The notes: a model not told the origin generated them from the letters alone. A stretch of 44,969 bases of DNA from Chloroflexota bacterium (GCA_022572465.1 JACZVV010000011.1:1-44969), one strand, 5' to 3'; shown: positions 1 to 8,557, counted from the stretch's first letter. A program made the numbers and translations.

Positions 1-212
1 GGGTATTTCATGTTGTCTAGCAGGATGTTCAAGAATGCCCGCTCGCCTGCGCGAATGGCTTTGCCCCGGCACGGTCCTGCTTCACGGCTGTCCTGCTTCA
101 CGGTACTCTTGCCTCACGGCCCTCTTGCTTGGCCATGGCCGACAGGGCGCCGCCAGGCCTGCGCGGGAAGGCCGGGGCGTTGAATTCATCCCGCCGCCGC
201 GCTAAACTGGCT

Positions 213-289
213 GCACACAGGCGACCGAACCGATCCGGATTGGGGCCTGCCGCACACGGGCGATCGAACCGAACGGATTGGGGCCCGCC
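213..289. repeat. Two-copy tandem repeat, about 39 bp unit
   Basis: Two near-identical units lie head to tail (213-251 and 252-289). Each starts GCACAC(A/G)GGCGA and ends GGATTGGGGCC(T/C)GCC. They differ by a few substitutions and a one-base deletion in the second copy. No gene is visible in 1-320 besides this repeat. It lies directly upstream of a damaged HD-domain gene, so local duplication may be part of how that gene lost its 5' end (inference). Confidence 0.7.
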
Positions 290-320
290 GCGCAGGAATT
301 TGCGCCGAAAGCGAGCGGCC

Positions 321-779
321 ATGGGATATTGCGTCAAGGCCTGCCGGCGATTGCAGAGGGTGTGGCGGATTCCGCTGGTGGTGGCAGCCCTGCTCCACGA
401 CATCGGCGAGACTATCGCGCCGGACAATCACTCAGCCGCCGCCGCCGCCATCCTGCGCCCCTACGTGTCCGACCGCACCCACTGGGTCGTGCAGCAACAC
501 GGCCTCTTCCAGGGCTACTACTACTTCCACCACGTTGGGGCCGACCGCAACCTGCGCGAGATGTTTCGAGACCATCCCTTCTACCAGGCGTGCATCGACT
601 TCTGCGCCAAGTACGACCAGGCGGCCTTCGATCCCAAGATCGAGAGCCGGCCGCTGGAGTTCTTCGAACCCATGGTCCGCCGCATCTTCGACCGCGAGCC
701 CTACGCTGCTTCCAAGATGACGATGGGGCAGCGCGCGACCGCCGATCTCGGCTACGCGCGAGGCGCCGCATCGTCCTGA
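321..779 (+). CDS. HD-domain protein, N-terminally eroded
   Basis: From residue 21 the 152-residue frame matches predicted HD phosphohydrolases. It has VVAALLHDIGE with the HD dyad, then NHS, then a YYYFHHVG block, and ends on the F(E)PMVRRIF block typical of the family C-terminus. Intact members are about 180-200 aa and carry about 60 further N-terminal residues with the first metal-binding His. Here the first 20 codons and everything upstream show no similarity. Weak family-like residues (AEGVAD just before the junction) appear in another frame near 350-365, which suggests an indel plus decay. The ATG at 321 has no clear ribosome site. It is probably a pseudogene or a very recent loss; the HD-family call is firm, the functionality is not. 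Confidence 0.55.
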   Translation: MGYCVKACRRLQRVWRIPLVVAALLHDIGETIAPDNHSAAAAAILRPYVSDRTHWVVQQHGLFQGYYYFHHVGADRNLREMFRDHPFYQACIDFCAKYDQAAFDPKIESRPLEFFEPMVRRIFDREPYAASKMTMGQRATADLGYARGAASS

Positions 780-876
780 CCGCCGGACTCGCGCTGCAAG
801 GGGCCCGGATGGTCGATCGGCCTCGCCCGATCGGCCGCGTGCCCCGGCGGCTTTCACCGCCTCCTGTCTTCGAGCG

Positions 877-2130
877 TCATCCCGAAGGCCGACGCAGCAA
901 GGCGCCGGCGATCGACACGAGGCTGGCACCCTCGCCGTCGGCGGGGCACTGGTCGTATGCCGTCGTCGCGCCGTCGACCTCGCCTAGCAGTCGCAGCGTG
1001 AGGTAGATCGGCGGCATCCCGCAGATACGATATCGGTCGGACACCTGCTTGACCTCGCCGAAGAAGGCGTCGGCGTCGCCGGCGGAGATGGCCCTCAGCA
1101 GCGCATCGTCGGCCGAGCGGAGGGCGGCCCGGTTGCCGTCGTCCCAACGGCGATCGTCGCCGAACGCCGGCCCGACGTGGGCCAGATCGGCCGCCGCGAT
1201 CACCAACGTCCGCCGTTCGGAGGCTGCCTCGCGAAGCACTCCCAGCGCTTCGTCGAACGGCCGCCAGAGCGCCGGGTCCGCATCGCCGGCGATGAAGCCG
1301 TGGAACGAGCCGCAAAGGATGGGCACGACCTCCACGCTGCGAGCGCCGAGCATGTAGTGGAGCCATACCAGGGCCAGCTCGATGGAATGCTCGTTGCGGT
1401 GGTGCAGCTCCTCTTCGAAGACCTCCTCTTCACCTAGCACGCCGGCCAAGGCATCGACGATGGGCTGGGCAGTGGGCAGCGGTCCCCACGGCGTCGCATA
1501 GTCCTGCCGGGTGAGGGTCAGCTTTCCGGCCCCTCCGGCATGATCGGTGCCGAAAACGATGACGAGTTCGGACTCCTCGATGGCTCGCGCCGCGCGTTGC
1601 CAGACGCTTCCGTAGACCGGCCCGCCCCGTTGGTAATCGATGTGAGGGGAGATAATGCCCAGGACCGGCGCGGCTCGGTCACCGGCCCCGGATTCCTCGG
1701 GCGGCGCCAGGTCGCAATAGCCGCGGAGGCTCTCGGCGAGGGCCACGGGGTCCTCGGGGTAGGCCAATCCCGCCAGCGCCGGTTTGCGGAACGCCGCTTC
1801 GAGATACTCACGCCGGGCCGCGGCGTAGGCCTCGGCCGAGCGTTCGTCTTCAAGGAGCAGCGCCTTGCTGAGGCCGTCGACGACCTGCTGAACGGTGTCG
1901 ACGGTCATGGGGACGCCGGTGCGAAGAGCATAGGCTGAGGCCAGAGTCGGAACGTCCCGCGTGCCGTCGAGCAGCGCCAACAGCATGCCTAACATTTGCG
2001 GGACCATGACCGTATGCGGGCTCAAGGCCAGGGGATCGCGGAGCAGCAGATGCGGGTGGCCTTGCTCGACGCCAGGTCGAACGTCGAGGGGTCGTAGCTT
2101 CGGGTGCGAATTGGCCATCTGCTGAGTCAT
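877..2130 (-). CDS. amrB: AmmeMemoRadiSam system protein B (MEMO1 family)
   Basis: 417 aa. The C-terminal two thirds are a MEMO1 domain: SPHIDY with His163 (family APHAGY), GTDHAGG with His197 (family GPSHH), NEHSIE at about 246-251, and a late Cys in YRICGMPP. These are the metal-site positions of the MEMO/dioxygenase-like fold. Residues 20-130 form the extra N-terminal region found in many bacterial members. In bacteria the protein usually occurs with an AMMECR1 protein and a radical-SAM protein; neither is in this window, so it is an orphan here. The biochemical role of AmrB is unsettled. ATG at 2130 is used; an internal ATG (residue 5) is equally possible because no strong ribosome site is present. 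It diverges from radC. Confidence 0.85.
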   Translation of the reverse strand: MTQQMANSHPKLRPLDVRPGVEQGHPHLLLRDPLALSPHTVMVPQMLGMLLALLDGTRDVPTLASAYALRTGVPMTVDTVQQVVDGLSKALLLEDERSAEAYAAARREYLEAAFRKPALAGLAYPEDPVALAESLRGYCDLAPPEESGAGDRAAPVLGIISPHIDYQRGGPVYGSVWQRAARAIEESELVIVFGTDHAGGAGKLTLTRQDYATPWGPLPTAQPIVDALAGVLGEEEVFEEELHHRNEHSIELALVWLHYMLGARSVEVVPILCGSFHGFIAGDADPALWRPFDEALGVLREAASERRTLVIAAADLAHVGPAFGDDRRWDDGNRAALRSADDALLRAISAGDADAFFGEVKQVSDRYRICGMPPIYLTLRLLGEVDGATTAYDQCPADGEGASLVSIAGALLRRPSG

Positions 2131-2163
2131 GGAAACCGACGGGTCGTCAAAGTCTCGACACCT

Positions 2164-2169
2164 ATTATA
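2164..2169 (-). promoter_or_regulatory. -10 element upstream of the MEMO1 gene
   Basis: Read on the minus strand the sequence is a perfect TATAAT, inside GGTATAATAGG. It lies 33 bp upstream of the MEMO1 start, which predicts a leader of about 27 nt. No good -35 is found at 17 bp. The same CTATTATAC string recurs ahead of the VOC gene that starts at 12286. Confidence 0.5.
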
Positions 2170-2302
2170 CCGTTCGCGACGTCCAGGATAGGGCCAACGG
2201 GCGCCGCGACATCGGGTGCTTCCCCGCGTGCGCCATGATCGGGTAGAGTCGGAGGGTCGCTCGAGGCGGAATAGGCTCGAGCGCTAGCGCACACATGCGA
2301 CG

Positions 2303-3025
2303 ATGACCATGGAACGCAGCGCGACGGCCACCATCGATTATCTCCCAAGGATTCGCGACCTGCCCTCGGAAGAGAGGCCTCGCGAGCGGCTGCTTCAGTA
2401 CGGCGCCTCGGCTTTGAGCAACGCCGAGCTGATTGCCATCCTGCTGCGCACCGGCGTCCGAGGCGAGAGCGCCCTGGCGGTGGCGCAGCGTTTGCTGAGC
2501 CGTTTCGCTGGGCTACGGGGCGTCGCCGCCGCGACCCTGGGGGAGCTGGGCCGGGAGAAGGGGCTCAGCTCGGCCAAATACTGTCACCTGATGGCCGCGA
2601 TGGAAATCGGCCGCCGCCTGACCTCGGTCTCCCCGGATGACCGGCCGGTGATCCGCGAGCCCCGGGACGTAGCCGCCCTGGTGGCGGGTGAGATGGCCCA
2701 TCTGGAGCAGGAGCACCTTCGCGTGGTGCTGCTCTCGACCAAAAACCAGGTTCTGAGCATCCAGCGAGTCTACATTGGTACGGTGAACACGTCGCTGGTT
2801 CGCGCCGCGGAGGTCTTTCGGCCCGCGGTGCGGGAGAATGCTCCGGCCATCATCGTCGTCCACAACCACCCTTCGGGCGACCCGACGCCGAGCCAGCAGG
2901 ACATCGAGCTGACGCGGCAGCTAGGCCACGCCGGAAGGGCGCTGAACGTCGACCTGTTGGACCACGTCGTCATCGGACGTGACCAGTTCGTCAGTATGAA
3001 GGAGCGAGGGTTGGGTTTCGAGTAG
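2303..3025 (+). CDS. radC: RadC-family JAB/MPN-domain protein
   Basis: 240 aa, normal for RadC. The N-terminal helix-hairpin-helix-like part (residues 14-105) includes RPRERLLQYGASALSNAEL. The JAB1/MPN domain follows, with the metalloprotease-like motif H187-x-H189-P-S-G-D-x6-D200 and the upstream AAEVFRPA strand. RadC was named for DNA repair, but its molecular role is unresolved; related MPN proteins are isopeptidases or nucleases. ATG at 2303 is the longest start; a second ATG at 2309 is equally plausible. The gene ends 9 bp from the convergent cupin gene. Confidence 0.93.
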   Translation: MTMERSATATIDYLPRIRDLPSEERPRERLLQYGASALSNAELIAILLRTGVRGESALAVAQRLLSRFAGLRGVAAATLGELGREKGLSSAKYCHLMAAMEIGRRLTSVSPDDRPVIREPRDVAALVAGEMAHLEQEHLRVVLLSTKNQVLSIQRVYIGTVNTSLVRAAEVFRPAVRENAPAIIVVHNHPSGDPTPSQQDIELTRQLGHAGRALNVDLLDHVVIGRDQFVSMKERGLGFE

Positions 3026-3034
3026 CGAGGGACG

Positions 3035-3331
3035 CTACTTGAGCTCGACGAGCAAGACGTGGCCGTCGCTGCTCCCGATATTCTCGGTGCTGTGGTCGAC
3101 AGCGCCAACGAAGACCGCATCGCCCGCGTTCAGCTCGATGACCATGCTTTGGCCATCGGGCAAGGTGAACTTGAACTTCGCCGCGCTCAGGGCACACGCG
3201 ACGAGATCCGGATGCGAGTGCATCTCGGTTGTCTCCCCCGGCTTCATTCGGGACTCCAGCACCCGCACCCGGTCGTTCTCCAGAACGACTTTGTATGCGT
3301 GAGGGGCGACCTTGACCGCGTCTCCGGGCAT
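3035..3331 (-). CDS. Small cupin-domain protein
   Basis: 98 aa. A single cupin barrel: KPGETTEMHSHPD gives the first motif with Glu36, His38 and His40, and GDAVFVGAVDHSTEN gives the second with His. These residues normally bind one divalent metal. The start is fixed by AGGAGG eight bases upstream of the ATG at 3331; a longer frame exists but has no ribosome site. The substrate cannot be read from sequence. Small cupins of this type (motif NDRVRVLE...PGE) are common next to catabolic genes; a second one lies at 6481-6792. Confidence 0.75.
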   Translation of the reverse strand: MPGDAVKVAPHAYKVVLENDRVRVLESRMKPGETTEMHSHPDLVACALSAAKFKFTLPDGQSMVIELNAGDAVFVGAVDHSTENIGSSDGHVLLVELK

Positions 3332-3564
3332 ATCGGTCCTCCTAGTGGTTGCGTCGATGGCCTTGTAGAGTCGAGCGGCGCGACCACGAGAATAGATCGT
3401 GGTGGGGGGGGGCGAATTGCCCTCATGCTCCCGGTCGGACTCGGGTGCGCCGGTGAGCACTTTACCAGGGTCGTTCGCTCGTGTCCACCCCGAGTCTAAC
3501 CGGGATAACCGGCGTTCAGAAGCGAGACGCCAGGTCTGGATGATTGGTCGCCGTCGCAGGCCTG

Positions 3565-3580
3565 TCCCGACGTGTCGGGA
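3565..3580 (-). terminator. Hairpin directly after the receiver gene stop
   Basis: TCCCGA and TCGGGA flank a four-base loop (CGTG). The hairpin abuts the stop codon of the minus-strand receiver gene at 3581. There is no T-run behind it, so an intrinsic terminator is only moderately supported; it could instead protect the mRNA 3' end. Confidence 0.4.
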
Positions 3581-4009
3581 TCAGCTGGCCTTCAGGGCTA
3601 GGCTCCGCACTCTGGCCTCGGTAGGAGGCGTGGGACTCTTCCTGCGGATGCCCAGCGCCTGCCGGACGTGACGTATCAGCAGCTCTTTCGATATCGGCTT
3701 GAGAAGGTATTGCGTGCATCCCAGCTCCGCCGCTTCCTCCACCGATTGCAGCTCGCCAAAGACCGTACAGATGATGACCGGAAGGTTGCTCCACGCGGGG
3801 ATCTCCCTGAGATGCCGCAGCAAGGTGAGGCCGCCCATTTCGGGCATGCCGAGATCGGTGATCATCAGCTGCACGTCGTGGTGGTCCCGTAACGACTCCA
3901 AGGCGTCCCTGCCCGAGCGGGCCACGATGGTTTGAAACTTGCGCTTGACCAGCGTCGTATCGAGAATCTTGGCGCAGGCTGGATCGTCTTCGACGATGAG
4001 AATACTCAA
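3581..4009 (-). CDS. Single-domain response regulator (receiver)
   Basis: 142 aa CheY-type receiver with no output domain. Visible residues are the acidic pair Asp8-Asp9, phospho-acceptor Asp52 in MITDLGMPEMGG, Thr82 and Lys104 (LLKP). The start is a TTG whose GGAGG lies eight bases upstream. It overlaps the stop of the preceding receiver-Hpt gene by four bases (TTGA), so the two are translationally coupled. The family role is phosphoryl-group acceptor in a phosphorelay. The likely partner is the Hpt domain encoded immediately upstream. No histidine kinase is nearby. Confidence 0.88.
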   Translation of the reverse strand: MSILIVEDDPACAKILDTTLVKRKFQTIVARSGRDALESLRDHHDVQLMITDLGMPEMGGLTLLRHLREIPAWSNLPVIICTVFGELQSVEEAAELGCTQYLLKPISKELLIRHVRQALGIRRKSPTPPTEARVRSLALKAS

Positions 4010-4998
4010 GCCGGACCTCCCACCTTGGAATGTTCGAGAGCCACGTAGGCGGCTATTCGTTCGATTTCCTGGCCGAGCTGGTCCAGGAGCTCACCGGCGC
4101 CCTCGGTGTTCTGATCCGCGGACATTGAATTCAGACACTCCATTATGCGGAGGGCGCCCCCGGCGCCCAGATTGGCGGCGCCGCCCTTGACCCGGTGGGC
4201 AAACGCCTGGAGCGCTTCGTGGTTGTTGTCATCGACTGCCTGACGCATGCCTTCCAATTGCTTGGGAAGGTTCTCCAGGAAGAGCGCGACCACCATGTCG
4301 ACGGTCTCTCGATCGTCGTCCAACATGCGGGTCAGCCGCTCCAGGTCGATGGGCGGTTCCAGCAGGGGTTCCAGCGGAATCCCGCCGGTGGGCGCCGCGT
4401 GATCGAGCGCAGCGATCAAGTCGGCCGGATTGACCGGCTTTGTCAGGTAATCGTCCATCCCGGCCGCCAGGCAACGTTCTCGTTGGCCTTTGATCGCGTG
4501 AGCCGTCAGGGCAACGATAGGGAGGTGCACGCCGGTGTCGCGTTCCATGGCGCGGAGCTGGGCCGTTGCCTGGTATCCGTCGACCTCGTGCATCTCCAGG
4601 TCCATGACGACGACATCGAAGGTCTGGCTGGCGGCGGCGGCTACCGCGGCTTCGCCGGTTTCGACACCCACCACTCGGTGGCCACGCTTCTCCAGGACTT
4701 TGACGGCCAGCATGCGGCTGATTGCGTCGTCCTCCGCCACCAGCACCCGCAGGCTGCGGCCAACCGGGGCGGACCCCGCGGGCACACGTCCGTTGGGGGA
4801 GTCGATGGTTTCGTTGGTCGCGCTATCAACGGCCGTGCCGTCACGCGGCCTCTGGGCGTTCTCGATCCGCTGTTCCTCTTCTGGCAGTCCGTCTTTCATG
4901 CCACCGTCCGGGTCGGGTCGTTCGCGGCGAACGTCTGTCGTTGCTCTCTCCGGCTTGTTGGACTGCACCTGCGCGTATGGAAGGGAGGCCTTCGTCAC
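4006..4998 (-). CDS. Receiver-Hpt phosphorelay protein
   Basis: 330 aa. Residues 1-80 are a charged, low-complexity leader. Residues 83-200 are a receiver domain with Asp90/Asp91, phospho-acceptor Asp133 in VVMDLEMHEVDG, Thr165 and Lys187 (LTKP). Residues 217-320 are an Hpt helical bundle with phospho-His268 in AHRVKGGAANLGA. This is the tail architecture of hybrid kinases (receiver then Hpt) without the kinase. It should pass phosphate from an unlinked kinase to the receiver encoded next. The GTG start at 4998 lacks a good ribosome site; an ATG at 4899 (residue 34) is an alternative and loses no domain. Confidence 0.85.
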   Translation of the reverse strand: MTKASLPYAQVQSNKPERATTDVRRERPDPDGGMKDGLPEEEQRIENAQRPRDGTAVDSATNETIDSPNGRVPAGSAPVGRSLRVLVAEDDAISRMLAVKVLEKRGHRVVGVETGEAAVAAAASQTFDVVVMDLEMHEVDGYQATAQLRAMERDTGVHLPIVALTAHAIKGQRERCLAAGMDDYLTKPVNPADLIAALDHAAPTGGIPLEPLLEPPIDLERLTRMLDDDRETVDMVVALFLENLPKQLEGMRQAVDDNNHEALQAFAHRVKGGAANLGAGGALRIMECLNSMSADQNTEGAGELLDQLGQEIERIAAYVALEHSKVGGPA

Positions 4999-5038
4999 TA
5001 AGATTACGGTGGCAGCCCGTGCCGCGCACTGACGGTAG

Positions 5039-5058
5039 CCCCCAATAGCTATTGGGGG
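5039..5058. promoter_or_regulatory. Perfect 20-bp palindrome in a divergent intergenic region
   Basis: CCCCCAATAGCTATTGGGGG is a perfect palindrome with no spacer. It lies 41 bp upstream of the receiver-Hpt gene (minus) and 160 bp upstream of the SDR gene (plus). It is downstream of neither, so it is not a terminator for either gene. A dimeric repressor operator is the simplest reading; a cruciform or RNA hairpin is possible. Confidence 0.45.
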
Positions 5059-5172
5059 TTAGCACGGATCAGAAATGAGAGGTGGGCTGCATCTTGCCGG
5101 TCTTCGCTCCTGGCCGCGACAGGAGATAACCAAGACTCCGCGGGGCGTTTCGCCCGAAGAGCGCCAGGAATC

Positions 5173-5181
5173 TGCTACTAT
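5173..5181 (+). promoter_or_regulatory. Extended -10 promoter of the SDR gene
   Basis: TGCTACTAT fits an extended -10 (TGnTATAAT-like) 36 bp upstream of the GTG start at 5218. It leaves a leader of about 30 nt that contains the GGAGAG ribosome site. No clear -35 is present. Confidence 0.35.
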
Positions 5182-5217
5182 CCACTCGTCGTATCGATCA
5201 AGGAAACCGGAGAGAAC

Positions 5218-5979
5218 GTGGATGTAACGCTGGAAGGCAAGGTTGCGCTGGTGAGCGGCGCCGCCAGTGGAATCGGCCGGGCGATCGCGATGACGATGGC
5301 CCGTCGCGGCGCCGCCATCGCCGTGCTGGATATCGACGAGGGTGGCGCCTCGGAGACGTGCCGGCTGATCGCGGACGAAGGCGGGCGATGCGCCGCCTAC
5401 GCGGGCGATATCACCGCAGCCGGTGAGGTCGACGCCGCTTTGGATCAGGCGGTGGACCGGTTCGGCCCTATCGACGTGCTGGTCAACAACGCGGGTCTCG
5501 GCGGAGGCGGCTTCTTCTTCGAGATGTCGCGGGACGAGATCGAGCGGCAGGTCTCGGTGAACCTCATGGGGCCGATGACGGTCGCGCGGGCGGTGTTGCC
5601 GGACATGGTCCGCCGGCGTGCGGGGACGATCGTGAACATTTCATCCGAGGCGGGCATCGCCGGCGCGGGGCGGGCTGCCGCGTACAGCGCCGCCAAAGGT
5701 GGCCTGATCAGCTTCACCAAGTCGCTGGCCAAGGAGCTCGCGGGGCACAACATCCGGGTGAACTGCATCTGTCCGGGGCCGACGGACTCTCCGATGTTCC
5801 AATCGATGGTCGCGAGAGAGCCGGAGCGCGCCCAGGGGTATATCGACCGGGTGCCGATGAAACGCCCCGCGAATCCGGACGAGGTGGCCTCCGCCGTGAC
5901 GTTCCTGGCGTCGGACTCTGCTCGGTACATCACCGGGATCGTTCTGGCCATCGATGGCGGCCTGTCCATGGCGCCGTAG
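5218..5979 (+). CDS. Short-chain dehydrogenase/reductase
   Basis: 253 aa classical SDR. The NAD(P)-binding glycine motif is SGAASGIG (Gly14-Gly20); NNAG is at 90-93; the catalytic residues are Ser142/143, Tyr156 and Lys160 in YSAAK. Asp38 after the second strand (VLDID) favours NAD over NADP. The C-terminus ends GGLSMAP. The start is GTG with GGAGAG six bases upstream. The substrate is unknown; the FabG/3-hydroxyacyl type is the nearest general class. It converges on the VOC gene 50 bp downstream. Confidence 0.88.
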   Translation: MDVTLEGKVALVSGAASGIGRAIAMTMARRGAAIAVLDIDEGGASETCRLIADEGGRCAAYAGDITAAGEVDAALDQAVDRFGPIDVLVNNAGLGGGGFFFEMSRDEIERQVSVNLMGPMTVARAVLPDMVRRRAGTIVNISSEAGIAGAGRAAAYSAAKGGLISFTKSLAKELAGHNIRVNCICPGPTDSPMFQSMVAREPERAQGYIDRVPMKRPANPDEVASAVTFLASDSARYITGIVLAIDGGLSMAP

Positions 5980-6029
5980 GCGCTTGGCGCCGCACGCCGT
6001 CTCGGCCGCGCCTTCTCGTACGCGAAAGT

Positions 6030-6452
6030 TTACTGTTGGGTCAGCAGCTCGATGAGCTGGCCGTCGGGGTCCCTGATGAAGACCGCCGCGCCGCCGAGAT
6101 TCGTGTCCTCGAGGACGTGGCCGCCGAGGGCGCGCACCTGGGCCAGCGTAGCGGGCATGTCGTCGACGCTCAGGGAGATATGCGTCAGGCCGGGCTCGTT
6201 CATCACGCGGTCCCGCGTCGCCGCCGTTCCCGGCTGGGGATAGTGGAGCAGCTCGAGGGTAAAGCCTTCGCGCACCAGGTAGACCGCCTGGAGGTTCAAG
6301 GGCGTCGGCAGCCGGAGGAGGCGGGCGGGCATCTCACCCTCGACCTCCAGGTCCCGATCGTGCTGGAATCCCAGCGCTTCCTCATAGAAACGGCGTGCGC
6401 GGGCCAGGTCCGCCACGCAGTGGCCGACATGGTTGAATCGTTGCACTCCCAT
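6030..6452 (-). CDS. VOC-family (glyoxalase-fold) protein
   Basis: 140 aa with two paired beta-alpha-beta modules. All four canonical metal positions are present: His8, Glu67, His91 and Glu135 (DPDGQLIELL). This places it with metal-dependent VOC enzymes such as glyoxalase I or dioxygenase-like members. A lactoylglutathione-lyase annotation is possible, but the substrate cannot be assigned. GGGAG lies eight bases upstream of the ATG. The cupin gene 28 bp upstream on the same strand may be co-transcribed. Confidence 0.82.
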   Translation of the reverse strand: MGVQRFNHVGHCVADLARARRFYEEALGFQHDRDLEVEGEMPARLLRLPTPLNLQAVYLVREGFTLELLHYPQPGTAATRDRVMNEPGLTHISLSVDDMPATLAQVRALGGHVLEDTNLGGAAVFIRDPDGQLIELLTQQ

Positions 6453-6480
6453 CGGTCGCGCTCCCGGGACGCCGCTGCCG

Positions 6481-6792
6481 CTATCGCTTCAGCTCGATGA
6501 TGAGGTTGCGCCACCGGCGGCCGTCCTTGTCGACGTTCGTCGCGGTGTGCTCCTCGCCGTTGCTCTTGACCCAGAGGAGGTCCTGCTGGATCCGATCGAT
6601 CTCGCTTTTGTTTTCACCGATGACCTCGGCCGTCACCTCGGCCTGCTCCAGCACCACGATAAAGTAGTCCAGATCGTGCTTGTGCGGGCCGACGGTCTCG
6701 CCGGCCTGGATCACCTGGTCCCAGACACGGACCCGGTCGTTCTCCCACATGACATAATCGCCGACCTGATCGCCGCGGTTACGGTTCATCAT
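6481..6792 (-). CDS. Small cupin-like protein
   Basis: 103 aa. A degenerate cupin barrel: GETVGPHKHDLDYF gives His37 and His39 of the first motif. The second half (NGEEHTATNVDKDGRRWRNLIIEL) holds another His near the second-motif position. Two adjacent ATG codons at 6792 and 6789 sit behind AGGAG. Function unknown. It precedes the VOC gene at 6030-6452 on the same strand, a plausible two-gene unit. Confidence 0.7.
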   Translation of the reverse strand: MMNRNRGDQVGDYVMWENDRVRVWDQVIQAGETVGPHKHDLDYFIVVLEQAEVTAEVIGENKSEIDRIQQDLLWVKSNGEEHTATNVDKDGRRWRNLIIELKR

Positions 6793-7044
6793 CTGCTCCT
6801 GTCATCAAGGGTCGTGCCGCGCTGGGCCGTCGGGCGGTGCGGTCCGCTCGCGGGCGGTGCCCTGTTGCAATGGCGCTTGCGCGCTAAGGTCGTTGGACGC
6901 GGCGATACTATCACGCGGGCTATCCACCGTCAAAGCGCCTCAGCCGAAGGATGCGTCGCGTGGATGGCCATTCCAACGGGCTGGCGCTTGCCGCCCGCGA
7001 CCGGCGTGAGCCCGGGCATCGTGGCGCGGGCCATAGGCCTCGTG

Positions 7045-7050
7045 TATACT
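7045..7050 (+). promoter_or_regulatory. Possible -10 of the HMGCS-like/thiolase operon
   Basis: TATACT, inside GTGTATACTAAG, lies 27 bp upstream of the ATG at 7077. No convincing -35 is seen. The rest of the region 6793-7076 shows nothing else recognisable. Confidence 0.35.
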
Positions 7051-7076
7051 AAGCGGACGCGAAGAAAGGGGCCGAA

Positions 7077-8501
7077 ATGGCGGGAATCTCCTCTGTTGGC
7101 GCTTATATTCCCATGTACCGGCTTCCCCGAACGGCCTTCTCCGAGGCTTGGGGCAGCGGAGGCGGTCCGGGGGAGCGAAGCGTCGCCAGCCACGACGAAG
7201 ACACCATGACCATGGCGGTGAATGCCGCCGTCGACGTCCTCAAGGCCCACGGCCGCGACGGCATCGACGGCCTGTTTTTCGCCTCGACCACGGCGACCTA
7301 TCGTGAGAAGCTGTCGGCGACGCTGATCGCCGCCGCGGCCGACCTGGACCCAAACATCAGGACCGCCGACTTCGCCGGCTCCTTGCGGGCGGGCACGTCG
7401 GCCCTCCTGGCAGCCCTCGATGCCGTCAACGCCGGCTCGGCCAAGAACGTGCTGGTGGTGGCGTCCGACGACCGCCAGGGCTATCCTCGCTCGGACTTCG
7501 AGTCGATCTTCGGCGACGGTGCGGCGGCGGTCGTCGTCAGCCGGACCAACGTCGCCGCCGAGATCACCCAGCGAGTCTCCATCGCCAACGAGATCGCCGA
7601 CGTCTGGCGCCGCGATTCGGACCGTTTCGTGCGATCGTGGGAAGATCGGTTCATCATAACGCACGGGTACGACGGCACCACCAGGCAAGCAGTCCAGGAG
7701 CTGTTGGCGGGGGCCAAGCTGACGCCGGCGGATATCACACGGGCCGTGCTCTACGGCCCGGAAACCCGCAGCCACACGGCGCTGGTGCGGGGTCTCGGAT
7801 TCGACCCCAAAACCCAGGTGCAGGACCCCCTGTTCACCACCGTCGGCAACACCGGCGCGGCCCACGCCATGATCATGCTGGTGGCGGCGCTGGAGCAGGC
7901 CAAGGCCGGTGATAGGCTGCTGCTGGCCAGCTACGGCGACGGCGCCGATGCAATGTTGCTGGAGGTGAAAAAGCGGGCGAAGAAGGGCCGAGCCGTAAGT
8001 GGTCACGTAGCATCCAGACGCGTGCTGCCGTCCTACGAGCGGTTCGTGGCCTATCGCGGCGTGGTAGAGACCAACCCAGAGCCGCCGCTTCGAGTGGAGG
8101 CGTGGTCCGGCTCCTCGATCGCCTGGCGCGATCGAGCGCAGACGATTCGCCTGCACGGCAGCAAGTGCAACCGATGCGGCACCGTCACCCATCCCATCCA
8201 GCGGATCTGTTACCAGTGCCGGGCCAAGGATGACTTCACCGAGATTCGCCTCTACGACAAGCCCGGCGCGATCTACGCCTTCACCAGGGACAACCTGGCG
8301 GGCGGCCTGGAAACGCCGGTGATCAACTGCGTTGTGGAGTCCCAGGAGGGACAGTGCCGCATCTTCAGCATCCTCACCGATGCCGACCCGGCGCAGGTCG
8401 AGGTGGGCACGCCGGTCGAGTTCACCTTTCGCAAGATGCACGAGGGCGCGGACCAACACAACTACTACTGGAAGGTCCGGCCTGCCACCGACGGCCGGTA
8501 A
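7077..8501 (+). CDS. HMG-CoA-synthase-like / DUF35 (Zn-ribbon OB-fold) fusion lacking the catalytic triad
   Basis: 474 aa. Residues 1-310 follow the thiolase fold of archaeal-type HMG-CoA synthases (GAYIPMYRL start, GDGAAAVVV, GNTGAAHAM, ASYGDGADA). Residues 350-470 are a DUF35 domain: zinc ribbon Cys364-x2-Cys367-x10-Cys378-x2-Cys381, then an OB fold. The first cysteine in the whole protein is Cys364, so the catalytic Cys of HMGCS/KAS III is absent. By my alignment its segment reads ADFAGSLRAGT, where archaeal enzymes have EFACKAGT, and the catalytic Glu and His positions (STTATY, YGPETRS) are also replaced. The following thiolase has no DUF35 of its own. In archaea thiolase, HMGCS and DUF35 form one complex; here the HMGCS-like part may be structural. 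AAAGGGG lies seven bases before the ATG. Confidence 0.85.
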   Translation: MAGISSVGAYIPMYRLPRTAFSEAWGSGGGPGERSVASHDEDTMTMAVNAAVDVLKAHGRDGIDGLFFASTTATYREKLSATLIAAAADLDPNIRTADFAGSLRAGTSALLAALDAVNAGSAKNVLVVASDDRQGYPRSDFESIFGDGAAAVVVSRTNVAAEITQRVSIANEIADVWRRDSDRFVRSWEDRFIITHGYDGTTRQAVQELLAGAKLTPADITRAVLYGPETRSHTALVRGLGFDPKTQVQDPLFTTVGNTGAAHAMIMLVAALEQAKAGDRLLLASYGDGADAMLLEVKKRAKKGRAVSGHVASRRVLPSYERFVAYRGVVETNPEPPLRVEAWSGSSIAWRDRAQTIRLHGSKCNRCGTVTHPIQRICYQCRAKDDFTEIRLYDKPGAIYAFTRDNLAGGLETPVINCVVESQEGQCRIFSILTDADPAQVEVGTPVEFTFRKMHEGADQHNYYWKVRPATDGR

Positions 8502-8557
8502 CGAGGCCGCCCGCAGGCGGCCAACGCCTTGGCGGCGAAGCAGAAGGGAGTCGCGAC

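Noticed and set aside
6930-8459. 509-codon minus-strand open frame
   Set aside because: It is antisense to the HMGCS-like gene, has no ribosome site or recognisable domain, and arises from GC-rich codon usage.
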